A DNA stretch of 64,000 nt from Rhodobiaceae bacterium (GCA_020637985.1 JACKJK010000011.1:1-64000); one strand, 5' to 3'; counted from the stretch's first letter, positions 52,901 to 61,944 are shown. The notes: generated from the letters alone by a model not told the origin. Numbers and translations are program-made.

Positions 52901-53766
52901 GCGAGGTCTAGCCGGCCCGCGCCCTCCAGCGTGAACTGCCGGTCGTCGGGACCGAACCCGAGTGTCATCGCGGTGAAGCGGACTTGCGCAGGATCGGCTT
53001 CCGCGTCGCCGCGGAACAGCCAGCGGTTGCCCGGCGCGTTTTCATCCGCCACCCGCTCCAGCCGCACCCGCCCGATGAACACCGGCACCGCGCTGTCGAT
53101 GCGCGTCGTGCCATCGGCGTCGAACGCATGCGGGCTGCCGCGCCGCGTCACCGACAGCTTCGTGCGGATCCCGCCATCCGGCGTCCATCTGCCCGTGGCG
53201 AATATGATGTCGTGGGTCTCGCCGTTATAACGCAGGCTGCCTTCCGCCTTGTAGGGACCGTCGAGGTTGCCAGCGCTGGCGGCAAGAGCGATGCCCTCGA
53301 ACACCTGCTCGGCCCCGCCCTGCCCGATGATCACCAGCCGCCCGTCGACGACCTCGATCGCATCGAGGCTGACCGCATCGGCTTCGCCCTGCGGCGCAAG
53401 GTCGGCAAATCCCGCGACCGTGCCGTCGGCACCGATCCGCACTGTCGCCTGCGGTCCCTCGATGCGAACGCGCTCGACCTTCAGGTTGCCGGACATCAGC
53501 GGCGTCAACCCGACCCGCAGCGTCAGCCCGCGCGCGGTGAAGCTGCCATCCTCGCCCAGCGAGATGTCGGTGGCCTCCAGGCGCGGGCGCGGCAGGATGC
53601 GCGCCGACAGCGTTCCCTCGATCCTGACCGGCGTTCTCAGCAACTGGCTGGCGCGCGCCTCGAAGAATTCGCGGTAGTTGCCCCAGTCGATGAAAAACGG
53701 CGCCACCAGCGCGGCGATGAGCGCGCAGACGACCGCGATCCCAGCAGTGAGCAGGAGCGAATTCAT
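49921..53766 (-). CDS. AsmA family outer-membrane-biogenesis protein
   Basis: A 1281-aa AsmA-type protein with one N-terminal membrane anchor (LLLTAGIAVVCALIAALVAPFF) and the AsmA opening FIDWGNYREFFEARASQLLRTPVRIEG. The rest is a long beta-rich periplasmic repeat, thought to act like a lipid-transfer groove (AsmA/TamB/VPS13-like class). The C-terminal 150 residues are low complexity: an Arg/Glu-rich coiled segment and then Pro/Gln-rich sequence. Long members of this family are common in Hyphomicrobiales. It lies 50 bp downstream of the FAD-oxidase gene. Confidence 0.9.
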   Translation of the reverse strand: MNSLLLTAGIAVVCALIAALVAPFFIDWGNYREFFEARASQLLRTPVRIEGTLSARILPRPRLEATDISLGEDGSFTARGLTLRVGLTPLMSGNLKVERVRIEGPQATVRIGADGTVAGFADLAPQGEADAVSLDAIEVVDGRLVIIGQGGAEQVFEGIALAASAGNLDGPYKAEGSLRYNGETHDIIFATGRWTPDGGIRTKLSVTRRGSPHAFDADGTTRIDSAVPVFIGRVRLERVADENAPGNRWLFRGDAEADPAQVRFTAMTLGFGPDDRQFTLEGAGRLDLAGTPRFDAVLGARQADLDRTLGEGAPVSLSAVLSRIGAASRNAPPIAGRIGLDLERMVLGGNLVDDVSLDVAWTGDTWRIAQASADVPGDTRISLAGDLKPGTGAEGRASFAGAARLTTTRGQVFADWLGEDLKAYTGWLGAGADVRADLSVDAEHIAFDRLQLTLDGRTIGGKVAVDLPDGGSPGRVDIDLKGEAVRIEALQALWAGSRAGGGDAATRMPDLTLRLDTDALVADAVTAREVTIDARIAGGKLDIQRLEIGDLGGARLSARGGIGGADGDSRGDIDFTIDAQSLAGAASLLDVLGWPGTASAVAQRQQALAPFSMNGQVRTGADGQTSISLSGNAADTAVRLQGEVTGALDDPAAARIDLEAELQASDAGQLVRQFGLPASVIADADAATMKVTASGVARDGLNVSGELVTGGTRAGVGGSVRIDADGGRSLDLKTDVTSEDLLAFLSMFDLVAPRIGEEAVPARLGGRIEGRDPFALRDLSLALGPAASAALLTGQGTLSMGKQGRAHRIDADLSGDSASLPAILDALFGAGRFARASQDGETAFSTQPFSISLPGRFEINADLKLDHLLVAPGLTLDQAGGELVLRGDGFRLDQVSGSAHGGTARGALSLGVQSGNLVMDGRLRLEGARLEELVWQRGGRAVASGALDADVTFSGNGRSFSAIMSSLAGEGAASVSKGSIAGLNPVAFDKIVNAADQGTQIDEARAEELLAAYLDQGALDFDRADMTFSIAGGVARATRFAIDGDGLDSFVTGQADLAALTLNSAWSVRAPPDPGAPDQVREFGIVFRGALDDPARSFDVAPLIGYLTIRAFEREVERLEELQLDIHDRGRIQRELDVLILRRLEARQKAEDLARRERERARWAREEAARKAAEEAAAAAAQQGQIVVQPLQLPAPTAPALSQPIEIAPAPGVEIAPASPFPQESRDPQLPQTTAPVPTATGQAEGQPNAEEAAAEPPQPAPQTRPQRRSRTDPMAGFSGR

Positions 53767-53816
53767 GTGCCTCTTTCGGTCTTTGCCTCAGCCGCCGCCA
53801 TTCCCGTCGCCGTCGC

Positions 53817-55232
53817 CTACTCCCCGATCGCGAAAATCTTGCCCGGATTCATGATATTGCCGGGGTCGAGAGCCCTCTTTATGGCGATCATCGCGGCAAC
53901 GCTCGCCTCGCCGAGTTCGCGTTTCAGGTACTTGACCTTGCCCTGGCCAACACCGTGTTCGCCGGTGCAGGTTCCCTCCATGGCGACCGCCCGCTCCGCC
54001 AGCCGCGACAGGAAGGCTTCCGCCCGCGCCACCTCCTGCGCATCGTTCATGTCGATGAGCGGCAGCACATGGAAATTGCCGTCGCCGACGTGGCCGACGA
54101 TCGGGGCGAGAAAACCGCAGTCCTCGATATCGGATATGGTCTCGGCGATGCAGTCGGCAAGCCGCGAAACCGGCACGCAGACGTCCGTCGCCACGCCCTT
54201 GGCGCCCGGCCGCAGTTGCAGCGCCGCCCAGTAGGCATCGTGCCGCGCCTGCCACAGCGCGGTGCGCTTCTCGGCTTCGGTTTCCCACTTGAAGGGGCCG
54301 CCGCCGTGGCTCTCGGCGATCTCGCCAAATAGCGCCGCCTGCTCGCCGACGCCGGCCTCGGTCCCGTGGAACTCGACGAACAGCGTCGGCACCTCGTCGA
54401 GGCCGAGCTTCGAATACGCATTGCAGGCCCTGACCTGCGCGGTGTCCAGCAGCTCGATGCGCGCCACCGGGATGCCGCACTGGATCGTCGCGATCACCGC
54501 GTTGCAGGCGCCCGAAATCGACGTGAACGGGCAGACGCCGCCTGCGATCGTCTCGGGAATGCCGTGCAGCTTCAGCGTCAACTCGGTGATGATCCCGAGC
54601 GTCCCTTCCGAGCCGATCATCAGCCGCGTCAGGTCGTAGCCCGCCGAGGTCTTGCGCGCGCGCTGCGCGGTGGTCATGACCTCGCCGTTCGCCAGCACCG
54701 CGCGCACCGCCAGCACATTGTCCTTCATGGTGCCGTAGCGCACCGCGTTGGTGCCAGACGCGCGCGTCGCCGCCATGCCGCCGAGGCTTGCGTCGGCGCC
54801 CGGATCGATCGGGAAGAACAGCCCCGTGTCGCGCAGGTGGGTGTTGAGCTGCTTGCGCGTCACCCCCGGCTGCACGGTGCAGTCGAGATCCTCCGGCGAG
54901 ACGCGAACGACCGCGTTCATCGCCGCCATGTCGATCGACACCCCGCCGCGAGGCGCGTTGACCTGGCCTTCCAGCGAGGTTCCGGTGCCGAACGCGATGA
55001 TCGGCAAGCCGTGGTCGGCGCAGATGCGGACCGTCTCGACGACATCGCCCTCGCCCTGCGCGAAGATCACCGCGTCGGGCGCCTGGTTGGCGTGCCAGGT
55101 GGTGGTGTGGCCATGCTGCTCGCGCACCGCGGCGGCATCCGAATAGCGGTTGTGGAAACGTTCCTTCAGGACGGCGAGCCCGGCCGATTGCCGCGAATCG
55201 AGACCCTCGTGTGTACTCTGTGGCACTGCCAT
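53817..55232 (-). CDS. FAD-binding oxidoreductase, D-lactate dehydrogenase (cytochrome)/GlcD type
   Basis: A 471-aa flavoprotein of the VAO fold. The FAD-binding motif is GTGTSLEGQVNAPRGGVSID, with the typical CTVQPGVTRKQLN and GADASLGGMAATRASGTNAVRYGTM. The C-terminal FAD-oxidase_C domain includes GHVGDGNFHVLPLID and ends GTCTGEHGVGQGKVKYLKREL. It oxidises a 2-hydroxy acid such as D-lactate, passing electrons to quinone or cytochrome; substrate choice is inferred. It is 50 bp upstream of the AsmA gene and probably in the same unit. Confidence 0.92.
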   Translation of the reverse strand: MAVPQSTHEGLDSRQSAGLAVLKERFHNRYSDAAAVREQHGHTTTWHANQAPDAVIFAQGEGDVVETVRICADHGLPIIAFGTGTSLEGQVNAPRGGVSIDMAAMNAVVRVSPEDLDCTVQPGVTRKQLNTHLRDTGLFFPIDPGADASLGGMAATRASGTNAVRYGTMKDNVLAVRAVLANGEVMTTAQRARKTSAGYDLTRLMIGSEGTLGIITELTLKLHGIPETIAGGVCPFTSISGACNAVIATIQCGIPVARIELLDTAQVRACNAYSKLGLDEVPTLFVEFHGTEAGVGEQAALFGEIAESHGGGPFKWETEAEKRTALWQARHDAYWAALQLRPGAKGVATDVCVPVSRLADCIAETISDIEDCGFLAPIVGHVGDGNFHVLPLIDMNDAQEVARAEAFLSRLAERAVAMEGTCTGEHGVGQGKVKYLKRELGEASVAAMIAIKRALDPGNIMNPGKIFAIGE

Positions 55233-55414
55233 TGCTACGCTTGTCCCAGACTGTTGCGCTTGTTTCCGGGAGACCGGATGATCGCCGTGAAGGAGAGTGC
55301 CGAAAAGGCTAGCAGATCGCCGCGCCAGCGTCCAAGAACAGACGCCCGCACGAGCGCATATTTGCACCCTTGCGCATCCTCCCGCCTTGAAACCGCTCAA
55401 ACACGTGTGCGCCC

Positions 55415-55936
55415 ATGCCGAAAACCGAAATTGACCCGATGGCCGATCCGGCCAGCCATGCCGCCCCGTTCCGCGCTGGCGAGATGGCCGTCGAACCGCA
55501 GTGGATCGACTACAACGGCCACCTCAACATGGCCTTCTACAACGTGCTGTTCGACCGCGCTGTCGACCAGGCCTATCTCACCCTCGGCATGGGCGAGGAC
55601 TATCTGAAGGCGACCAACAACTCCTTCTTCACCGCCGAGGCGCATGTCACCTATCTCAACGAGCTCAACGCCGGCGACATGGTGACGATCACCTTCCAGC
55701 TGCTCGACCACGACGAGAAGCGCGCCCACTACTTCCAGGAGATGTACCGCGCCGACGGCGCGCTCGCCGCGACCTCGGAACAGATGTCGCTGCATGTCGA
55801 CCTCGACACCCGCCGCGTCGCCCCCTTCCCGCCGGCCATCCTCGCCCGCCTCAAGGCCATGCGCCGCGCCCACGCCGTGCTGCCCAACAAGCCGCAGGTC
55901 GGACATGTCATCGCCATCCGCCGCAAGCCCCGCTGA
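55415..55936 (+). CDS. Hot-dog-fold thioesterase family protein
   Basis: A 173-aa protein. DYNGHLNMAFYNVLFDRAVD is the hot-dog helix and substrate motif of 4HBT-type acyl-CoA thioesterases; EAHVTYLNELNAGDMVTI and HVDLDTRRVAPFPPAI are further family blocks. The subfamily includes betainyl-CoA thioesterases of carnitine breakdown; no carnitine gene is near, so the substrate is open. It is 26 bp upstream of the ClC gene. Confidence 0.87.
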   Translation: MPKTEIDPMADPASHAAPFRAGEMAVEPQWIDYNGHLNMAFYNVLFDRAVDQAYLTLGMGEDYLKATNNSFFTAEAHVTYLNELNAGDMVTITFQLLDHDEKRAHYFQEMYRADGALAATSEQMSLHVDLDTRRVAPFPPAILARLKAMRRAHAVLPNKPQVGHVIAIRRKPR

Positions 55937-55962
55937 CGGCTAGCCATGGCCGGACCCGCGTG

Positions 55963-57618
55963 ATGCCGCCCCTGCTTGCCAAGGCTCTCGACCTCGCCCG
56001 CTTTGCGTGGTCGCGCGTGCACATGTGGGCGGCGCCCAACCTGCGCGTCTTCTTCCACGCGCGCCAGCCGGTCGCCTGGCTGCTCGCCGCCGTCATCGGG
56101 GTCGGCGTCTCGCTCGCCGCGATCGCCTTCCGCCTTGCCATCGGCGCCTTCCAGTGGCCCTGGCTCGGCGACACCAGCGAGTTCGTCGCCACCGCCGCGC
56201 AGGCCGTTCCCTGGTACGCCGTGCTGCTGGCGCCCGCCGCCGGCGGCCTGGTCGTCGGCGTGATGCTGGAACGCCTGATGCCGGGCAAGCGCGCCGAGGG
56301 CGTCGCCGACGTCATCGAGGCGCGCTCCTTCGCCAGCCGCAGGCTCGGCTTTCGCACAGGCCTGACCACCGCGCTGATCTCCGCGCTGTCCATCGGCAGC
56401 GGCGCCAGCGCCGGGCGCGAAGGCCCGGTGGTGCACCTCGGCGCCGTCCTTGCCACCGCGATCTCGTCGCGCTTCAGGCTGCCCGCCGCGGGCAACCGCA
56501 TGCTGCTCGCCGCCGGCGTCTCGGCTGCCGTCTCCGCCTCCTTCAACGCCCCCATCGCCGGCGTGCTGTTCGCCCACGAGGTGATCCTCGGCCACTACGC
56601 GGTTTCCGCCCTGGTACCGATCGTCATCTCCTCGGTGCTGGCGACCGTGCTGTCGCGCGTCTGGTTCGGCGACTACCCGGCCTTCTTCGTGCCCGAGTAC
56701 CAGATCACGTCATACTGGGAGGTGCCGGCCTTCGTGCTGCTCGGCATCACCTGCGCGGTGGTGGCGATCGCCTTCCAGTTCGCGCTGATCGGCAGCGATT
56801 TCGTCGCCCGCCATGTGCGCATCCGGCTGATGTGGCGCCCGGTGATCGGCGGCCTCGCGGTGGGGGCGATCGCGCTGGCCTTCCCGCAGGTGCTCGGCGT
56901 CGGCTACGAGACGACCGACCTTGCCATGCGCCAGCGCCTGCCGCTCGACCTCATGCTGATGCTGGTCGTCGCCAAGACGGCGGCCACCGGCATCACGCTC
57001 GCCAGCCGCTTCGGCGGCGGCATCTTCTCGCCCTCGCTCTACCTGGGCGCCATGACCGGCGGCGCCTACGGCCTGATGGCGGCATCCGTCTTCCCCGACA
57101 TGGCGTCGAGCGCCGGCCTCTACGCCATCCTCGGTATGGGCGCGGTGGCGGCCTCGGTGCTCGGCGCGCCGATCTCGACCATCGTCATCGTCTTCGAGCT
57201 GACCGGCGGCTATGCCCTCACGCTCGCGCTTCTATTGACCGTGTCGATCGCCATCGGCCTGACGCAGGCCGTGCACGGGCGTAGCTTCTTCCACTGGCAG
57301 CTGGAAAGCCGCGGGCTGTTCCTGCAGGGCGGCGCGCACCGGCGTATCGGGCGCCAGCTGAAGGTGATGGACGTGATGCGCCACCTCGGCGAGGGCGAGG
57401 AGCAAGAGCCCGTCAACGTCGCCGAGCTGGAAGCCTGGCTGACGCCGCAGGACACGCTGGAATCGGCCCTGCGCCGCTTCGACGAGACCGGCCGCGGCCG
57501 CATCGCGGTGATCGACGAGACCGCCCCCGACGAGGTCGTCGGCTTCGTCCATCAGGTCGACGTGCTCCGCCGCTTCACCGAGGAACTGATCGAGGCGAAT
57601 GTGGAAGAGCACAGGTAG
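55963..57618 (+). CDS. ClC-family chloride transporter with C-terminal CBS-like region
   Basis: A 551-aa membrane protein with many hydrophobic helices. The gating Glu E153 is in GSGASAGREGPVVHLG, and GGGIFSPSLYLGAMTGG matches the helix N motif. The usual helix D selectivity motif GSGIP appears as KRAEGVADVIEAR (near residues 109-121), lacking the central Ser. After residue 440 a cytoplasmic CBS-like domain (LTPQDTLESALRRFDETGRGRIAVIDE) follows. This subgroup is common in alphaproteobacteria; anion specificity is uncertain. Confidence 0.9.
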   Translation: MPPLLAKALDLARFAWSRVHMWAAPNLRVFFHARQPVAWLLAAVIGVGVSLAAIAFRLAIGAFQWPWLGDTSEFVATAAQAVPWYAVLLAPAAGGLVVGVMLERLMPGKRAEGVADVIEARSFASRRLGFRTGLTTALISALSIGSGASAGREGPVVHLGAVLATAISSRFRLPAAGNRMLLAAGVSAAVSASFNAPIAGVLFAHEVILGHYAVSALVPIVISSVLATVLSRVWFGDYPAFFVPEYQITSYWEVPAFVLLGITCAVVAIAFQFALIGSDFVARHVRIRLMWRPVIGGLAVGAIALAFPQVLGVGYETTDLAMRQRLPLDLMLMLVVAKTAATGITLASRFGGGIFSPSLYLGAMTGGAYGLMAASVFPDMASSAGLYAILGMGAVAASVLGAPISTIVIVFELTGGYALTLALLLTVSIAIGLTQAVHGRSFFHWQLESRGLFLQGGAHRRIGRQLKVMDVMRHLGEGEEQEPVNVAELEAWLTPQDTLESALRRFDETGRGRIAVIDETAPDEVVGFVHQVDVLRRFTEELIEANVEEHR

Positions 57619-57624
57619 GCTTCA

Positions 57625-58323
57625 ATGGCAGATTTCGATTTCGACAAGGCAACAGCAGAGCTACCTATCCTGCGAGGATTCATCGACTTCGTAAACAAAC
57701 AATTGTCGGTTTACATGGATTGTCTCAATGGTTTTGAGGGGAATACGGTTCGCATTACGCGCCAGGTAGCACGAATTACATTCCCAGTTCGAAGAGAGAT
57801 TCGTGATGACCAAGAAGTAGTCGTATGGGACAGCATGGAAGACTCAAGCAGGCCCGATATAATCCACTCTAGTATCCGAAAGAATTCTACTTACTTGGCT
57901 GACAATATAGAGACGGGATTCAACGAACAGCAGATTTGCTGGGCTATCATCGTCTTTATGTTCGCCTATTGGGATGAGGAAGTGCGTGCCGCCATCGCAA
58001 AAGTGCGGGGTGTTGAGCCGAACGATATTAAAATAGATGCTTTAGGCGACCTTCGAATTCTTAGGAATGGCATCATTCATGCCAAAGGCATTGTCACGGC
58101 CTCGGAGCACAAAAAGCTCAAAAAGATGGCGGATTTAATCAAACCTGACGAGAAGCTGGTGCTCACCCACGATCAGATGCACAAGGTCTTTGTACTGGTC
58201 AAACAAGCAATTGGTGAAATTTTCCTTCACTACACTGGAAACCTGCCGGGCGCACCTTCCCCAGACGAAATCGTCGGCGTCGCTATCCAGAATGCCGGAC
58301 GACGCGATAGAAACGGCTCATAG
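57625..58323 (+). CDS. HEPN-motif protein of unknown family in a low-GC insert
   Basis: A 232-aa soluble protein not recognised as a named family. It carries DLRILRNGIIHAKG with R147-N-x3-H152, the R-x4-H pattern of HEPN-domain RNases, preceded by the aromatic helix IIVFMFAYWDEEVRAAI. Base composition is far lower in G+C than its flanks (about half), with codons such as ATA, AGA and TTA that neighbours avoid, so recent horizontal transfer is likely. It starts 6 bp after the ClC stop, with only a weak GGTAGG site. No partner gene (antitoxin, nucleotidyltransferase) adjoins. Confidence 0.72.
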   Translation: MADFDFDKATAELPILRGFIDFVNKQLSVYMDCLNGFEGNTVRITRQVARITFPVRREIRDDQEVVVWDSMEDSSRPDIIHSSIRKNSTYLADNIETGFNEQQICWAIIVFMFAYWDEEVRAAIAKVRGVEPNDIKIDALGDLRILRNGIIHAKGIVTASEHKKLKKMADLIKPDEKLVLTHDQMHKVFVLVKQAIGEIFLHYTGNLPGAPSPDEIVGVAIQNAGRRDRNGS

Positions 58324-58553
58324 GCGACACGCCAAGTAGAGGTGGCTCAGTACCCCCTCACTGGCACTTCCTTCCCTCCCGCGCCATATTGGGGCACGAA
58401 ACGCGAACACGAATCACCGCGCGTCCAGTATGCTGGGCGTCTGTGACGCCGGTGTCGAGGACATCGGGTGTCGATGACACCGCGCCGATGAGGGTGCGCG
58501 CCGTGATGCCTGTTTCGCCGTGATGTTTGCTTAAAGGCAGCGCCCGCTCGTCC

Positions 58554-60929
58554 ATGACCGCACGCAACGCTTCATACCAGCCGCCGCAGCCCGCCGAGGG
58601 CGGCTCCGCCCAAGGCGGGACCGCCCCAAGCGGGATCATTGAAGGCGGCATCGCCGCGCGCGCCCGCGCCGCCGCCGCCCCGCCCTACCTCGACGGGCTG
58701 AACGCCGAGCAGCGAGAGGCTGTCGAGACGACCGACGGCCCCGTCCTGGTGCTCGCGGGCGCGGGCACCGGCAAGACCCGCGTGCTGACCACCCGCATCG
58801 CCCACATCCTGGCGACGGGGCGCGCGAGGCCGGGTCAGATCCTCGCCGTCACCTTCACCAACAAGGCGGCGCGCGAGATGCGCTCGCGCATCGGCGCGCT
58901 GATCGGCCAGTCGGTCGAGGGCATGGCATGGCTCGGCACCTTCCACTCCATCGGGGTGAAGATCCTGCGCACCCACGCCGAGCTCGCCGGCCTCAAGCGC
59001 GACTTCACCATCCTCGACACCGACGACCAGATCCGCCTCCTGAAGCAGATCATCCAGGCCGAGAACATCGACGACAAGCGCTGGCCCGCCCGCCAGCTCG
59101 CCGCCCACATCGACGGCTGGAAGAACCGCGGCCTCACCCCCGACAAGGTGCCGCAGGGCGAGGCCTATGCCTTCGCCAACGGGCGCGGCGGCGAACTCTA
59201 CAAGATGTACCAGGAGCGGCTGCGCATCCTCAACGCCGTCGACTTCGGCGACCTGCTGCTGGAGACGCTGGACGTCCTCAGGAAGCACCCGGACGTGCTG
59301 GAGGACTACCAGCGCCGCTTCCGCTACGTGCTCGTCGACGAGTACCAGGACACCAACGTCGTGCAATACCTGTGGCTGCGCCTGCTGGCGCGCCGCGAGG
59401 ACGGGGCACCGGGCAACATCTGTTGCGTCGGCGACGACGACCAGTCGATCTACGGCTGGCGCGGCGCCGACGTCGACAACATCCTGCGCTTCGAGAAGGA
59501 TTTTCCCGGCTCAAAAGTGATCCGGCTTGAGCGCAACTACCGCTCCAAGGCGCATATCCTGGCCGCCGCCTCGCACCTCATCGCCCACAACGAGGGCCGC
59601 CTCGGCAAGACCCTGCACACCGAGGACGAGGACGGCGAGAAGGTCGCCGTCGCCTGCGCCTGGGACAGCGAGGAAGAAGCCCGCCAGATCGGCGAGGAGA
59701 TCGAGCGGCTGCAGCGCAAGGGCGAGAGCCTCGACCAGATCGCCATCCTCGTGCGCGCCTCCTTCCAGATGCGCGAGTTCGAGGACCGCTTCGTCACGCT
59801 CGGCCTGCCCTACCGCGTCATCGGCGGCCCGCGCTTCTACGAGCGCGCCGAGATCCGCGATGCGCTGGCCTACTTCCGCGTCGTCGTGCAGCCCGCCGAC
59901 GACCTCGCCTTCGAGCGCATCGTCAACCTGCCGCGCCGCGGCCTGGGCGATGCCACGCTGAAGATCCTGCACGCCTACGCCCGCCACCACTCCGTGCCGC
60001 TGACTCAAGCCGCCGCCGTGCTGGTGGAGACCGAGGAACTGAAGCCCAAGCCGCGCACGGCGCTACGCCAGGTGCTGGAGATGTTCGAGCGCTGGCGCGG
60101 CGAACTGGAGACCACCGCCCACACCGAGCTTGCCCCGGTGATCCTCGATGAATCCGGCTACACCCGGATGTGGCTCGACGACAAGTCGCCCGACGCGCCC
60201 GGTCGGCTGGAGAACCTCAAGGAACTCGTGCGCTCGATGGAGCCCTACGAGTCGATGACCGGCTTCCTGGAGCACGTCTCGCTGGTGATGGACGCCGAGA
60301 GCGGCGAGCAGGAGGAGAAGGTGTCGCTGATGACGCTGCACTCCGCCAAGGGGCTGGAGTTCGACACCGTGTTCCTGCCCGGCTGGGAGGAAGGGCTTTT
60401 CCCGCACCAGCGCGCACTGGACGAAAGCGGCAAGTCGGGCCTGGAGGAAGAGCGCCGCCTCGCCTATGTCGGCATCACGCGGGCACGGCAGCGCGCGCGC
60501 ATCTGGTTTGCCTCCAACCGCCGCATCCACGGCCTGTGGCAGTCCTCGATCCCCTCGCGCTTCCTCGACGAGTTGCCGGCCTCCTCCGTCGATGTCGTCG
60601 AGACCGGCTCTGTCTCCGGCAACTGGGGCTATGGCGCCAGCCGCTTCGACAACCGCGAGACCTTCTCCAGTCCCTACGACACGCCGGGCTGGCAGCGCGC
60701 GCAAGGCCGCAAGGCATCGGGCGCGCGAACGTCCGCGCCGCGCCTGATCGAGGGCGAGGTGATCGCGCGTTCGAGCGGCACGGCCTCCGCCTTTGCCAAG
60801 GGCGAACGCGTCTTCCACCAGAAGTTCGGCTACGGCCGCGTAACCGCGATCGAGGGCAACAAGCTGACCGTCGACTTCGAGACGTCCGGGCCCAAGCGCG
60901 TCATCGATTCCTTCCTCGAAAAGCACTGA
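58554..60929 (+). CDS. uvrD: ATP-dependent DNA helicase UvrD/PcrA
   Basis: A 791-aa superfamily 1A 3'-5' helicase for excision and mismatch repair. Walker A AGAGTGKTRVLTTRI is near residue 69, motif II VDEYQDTN, motif III GDDDQSIYGWRGADVDNIL, motif IV RLERNYRS, and MTLHSAKGLEFDTVFLPGWEEG plus VGITRARQRARIW cover motifs V-VI. The C-terminal Tudor-like region (FHQKFGYGRVTAIEGNKLTVDFE) binds RNA polymerase in PcrA. The ATG at 58554 is used; a TTG at 58527 would add nine residues. The first 45 residues are low complexity. Confidence 0.95.
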   Translation: MTARNASYQPPQPAEGGSAQGGTAPSGIIEGGIAARARAAAAPPYLDGLNAEQREAVETTDGPVLVLAGAGTGKTRVLTTRIAHILATGRARPGQILAVTFTNKAAREMRSRIGALIGQSVEGMAWLGTFHSIGVKILRTHAELAGLKRDFTILDTDDQIRLLKQIIQAENIDDKRWPARQLAAHIDGWKNRGLTPDKVPQGEAYAFANGRGGELYKMYQERLRILNAVDFGDLLLETLDVLRKHPDVLEDYQRRFRYVLVDEYQDTNVVQYLWLRLLARREDGAPGNICCVGDDDQSIYGWRGADVDNILRFEKDFPGSKVIRLERNYRSKAHILAAASHLIAHNEGRLGKTLHTEDEDGEKVAVACAWDSEEEARQIGEEIERLQRKGESLDQIAILVRASFQMREFEDRFVTLGLPYRVIGGPRFYERAEIRDALAYFRVVVQPADDLAFERIVNLPRRGLGDATLKILHAYARHHSVPLTQAAAVLVETEELKPKPRTALRQVLEMFERWRGELETTAHTELAPVILDESGYTRMWLDDKSPDAPGRLENLKELVRSMEPYESMTGFLEHVSLVMDAESGEQEEKVSLMTLHSAKGLEFDTVFLPGWEEGLFPHQRALDESGKSGLEEERRLAYVGITRARQRARIWFASNRRIHGLWQSSIPSRFLDELPASSVDVVETGSVSGNWGYGASRFDNRETFSSPYDTPGWQRAQGRKASGARTSAPRLIEGEVIARSSGTASAFAKGERVFHQKFGYGRVTAIEGNKLTVDFETSGPKRVIDSFLEKH

Positions 60930-60943
60930 ACGGTAGGGCCGCC

Positions 60944-61810
60944 ATGTTCGTCCTGCGTATCCCGATCGCCGCAGCCGAAGCGGATGCCGCGACCGACGCC
61001 ATCGTCTCGGCGATCTGGCCGGACACCTCGTCCGCCGCCGCGATCGATATCGGCGGCGCCTGGCGGCTGGAGGCCTACTACACCGAGGAGCCGGACGCCG
61101 CCGTTGTCAGCGAGATCGTGGCGCGCCGCCTCGGCCGCGCCATCGACGCCGCCGACGTGTCGGTGGAACAGATCGCCGAGCGCAACTGGGTGCTGACGAG
61201 CCTCGAATCGCTGCCCCCCGTCGCCGCCGGGCGCTTCGTCGTGCACGGCCACCACGACCGCGCGCGCGTCCACCCCAACCAGATCGGCATCGAGATCGAG
61301 GCGGGACTTGCCTTCGGCACCGGCCACCACGGCACCACGAAGGGCTGCCTGCTGGCCATCGGCGATTGCCTGAAGCGCTTCACCCCGGTCAACGCCCTCG
61401 ACATCGGCACCGGCACCGGCGTGCTGGCGATCGCGCTGGCACGCGCCGCGCATGTACCGGTCCTGGCGACCGACATCGACCCGGATGCGGTGGCCGTGTC
61501 GCTCGAGAACGTGCGCGCCAACGCGGCCGCTGCCGACGTTCGCGTCATCCGCGCCGATGGCGTGCGCGCCGCGAAAATCACCGACGCCGCCCCCTACGAC
61601 ATGATCGTCGCCAACATCCTCGCCAACCCGCTGGTCGCCATGTCGACGGGCATCGCGCGGCTCTCCCTGCCCGGCACCGTGCTCGTCCTGTCCGGCCTGC
61701 TGACATGGCAGGGCCGCCAGGTCATTGCCGCCTTCCGCAGCCGCGGCTTCGTGCTGGTCCGCCGCTACGCCGTCGACGGCTGGCTGACACTGGTGCTGGA
61801 AAAGGCCTGA
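60944..61810 (+). CDS. prmA: Ribosomal protein L11 methyltransferase
   Basis: A 288-aa SAM-dependent enzyme that trimethylates ribosomal protein L11. IEAGLAFGTGHHGTTKGCLLAI and ALDIGTGTGVLAIALARA (SAM motif I) are diagnostic, and VANILANPLVAM carries the catalytic-site Asn. The N-terminal substrate-recognition domain spans residues 1-75. It starts 14 bp after uvrD and is probably co-transcribed with it. Confidence 0.95.
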   Translation: MFVLRIPIAAAEADAATDAIVSAIWPDTSSAAAIDIGGAWRLEAYYTEEPDAAVVSEIVARRLGRAIDAADVSVEQIAERNWVLTSLESLPPVAAGRFVVHGHHDRARVHPNQIGIEIEAGLAFGTGHHGTTKGCLLAIGDCLKRFTPVNALDIGTGTGVLAIALARAAHVPVLATDIDPDAVAVSLENVRANAAAADVRVIRADGVRAAKITDAAPYDMIVANILANPLVAMSTGIARLSLPGTVLVLSGLLTWQGRQVIAAFRSRGFVLVRRYAVDGWLTLVLEKA

Positions 61811-61841
61811 GGCCTGAAGCGGTCACCGCCGGGAATGGAAA

Positions 61842-61867
61842 AGCCCGGACCTGGTCCGGTCCGGGCT
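61842..61867. terminator. Bidirectional terminator between convergent genes
   Basis: AGCCCGGACC and GGTCCGGGCT form a 10-bp perfect stem with a six-base loop. On the minus strand TTTTCC follows, suiting the small gene at 61945; prmA ends on the other side. Confidence 0.75.
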
Positions 61868-61944
61868 CTCGTGTTCGACGGCAACTGTCCGCTATCACGT
61901 CACATCAGTTGGGCGGATGGGCGCGGTGACAATGGAGCGCCGCG

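Noticed and set aside
58358..58651. 97-codon minus-strand frame before uvrD
   Set aside because: Overlaps the uvrD start region antisense and has no recognisable motif; the gap 58324-58553 more likely holds the uvrD promoter.
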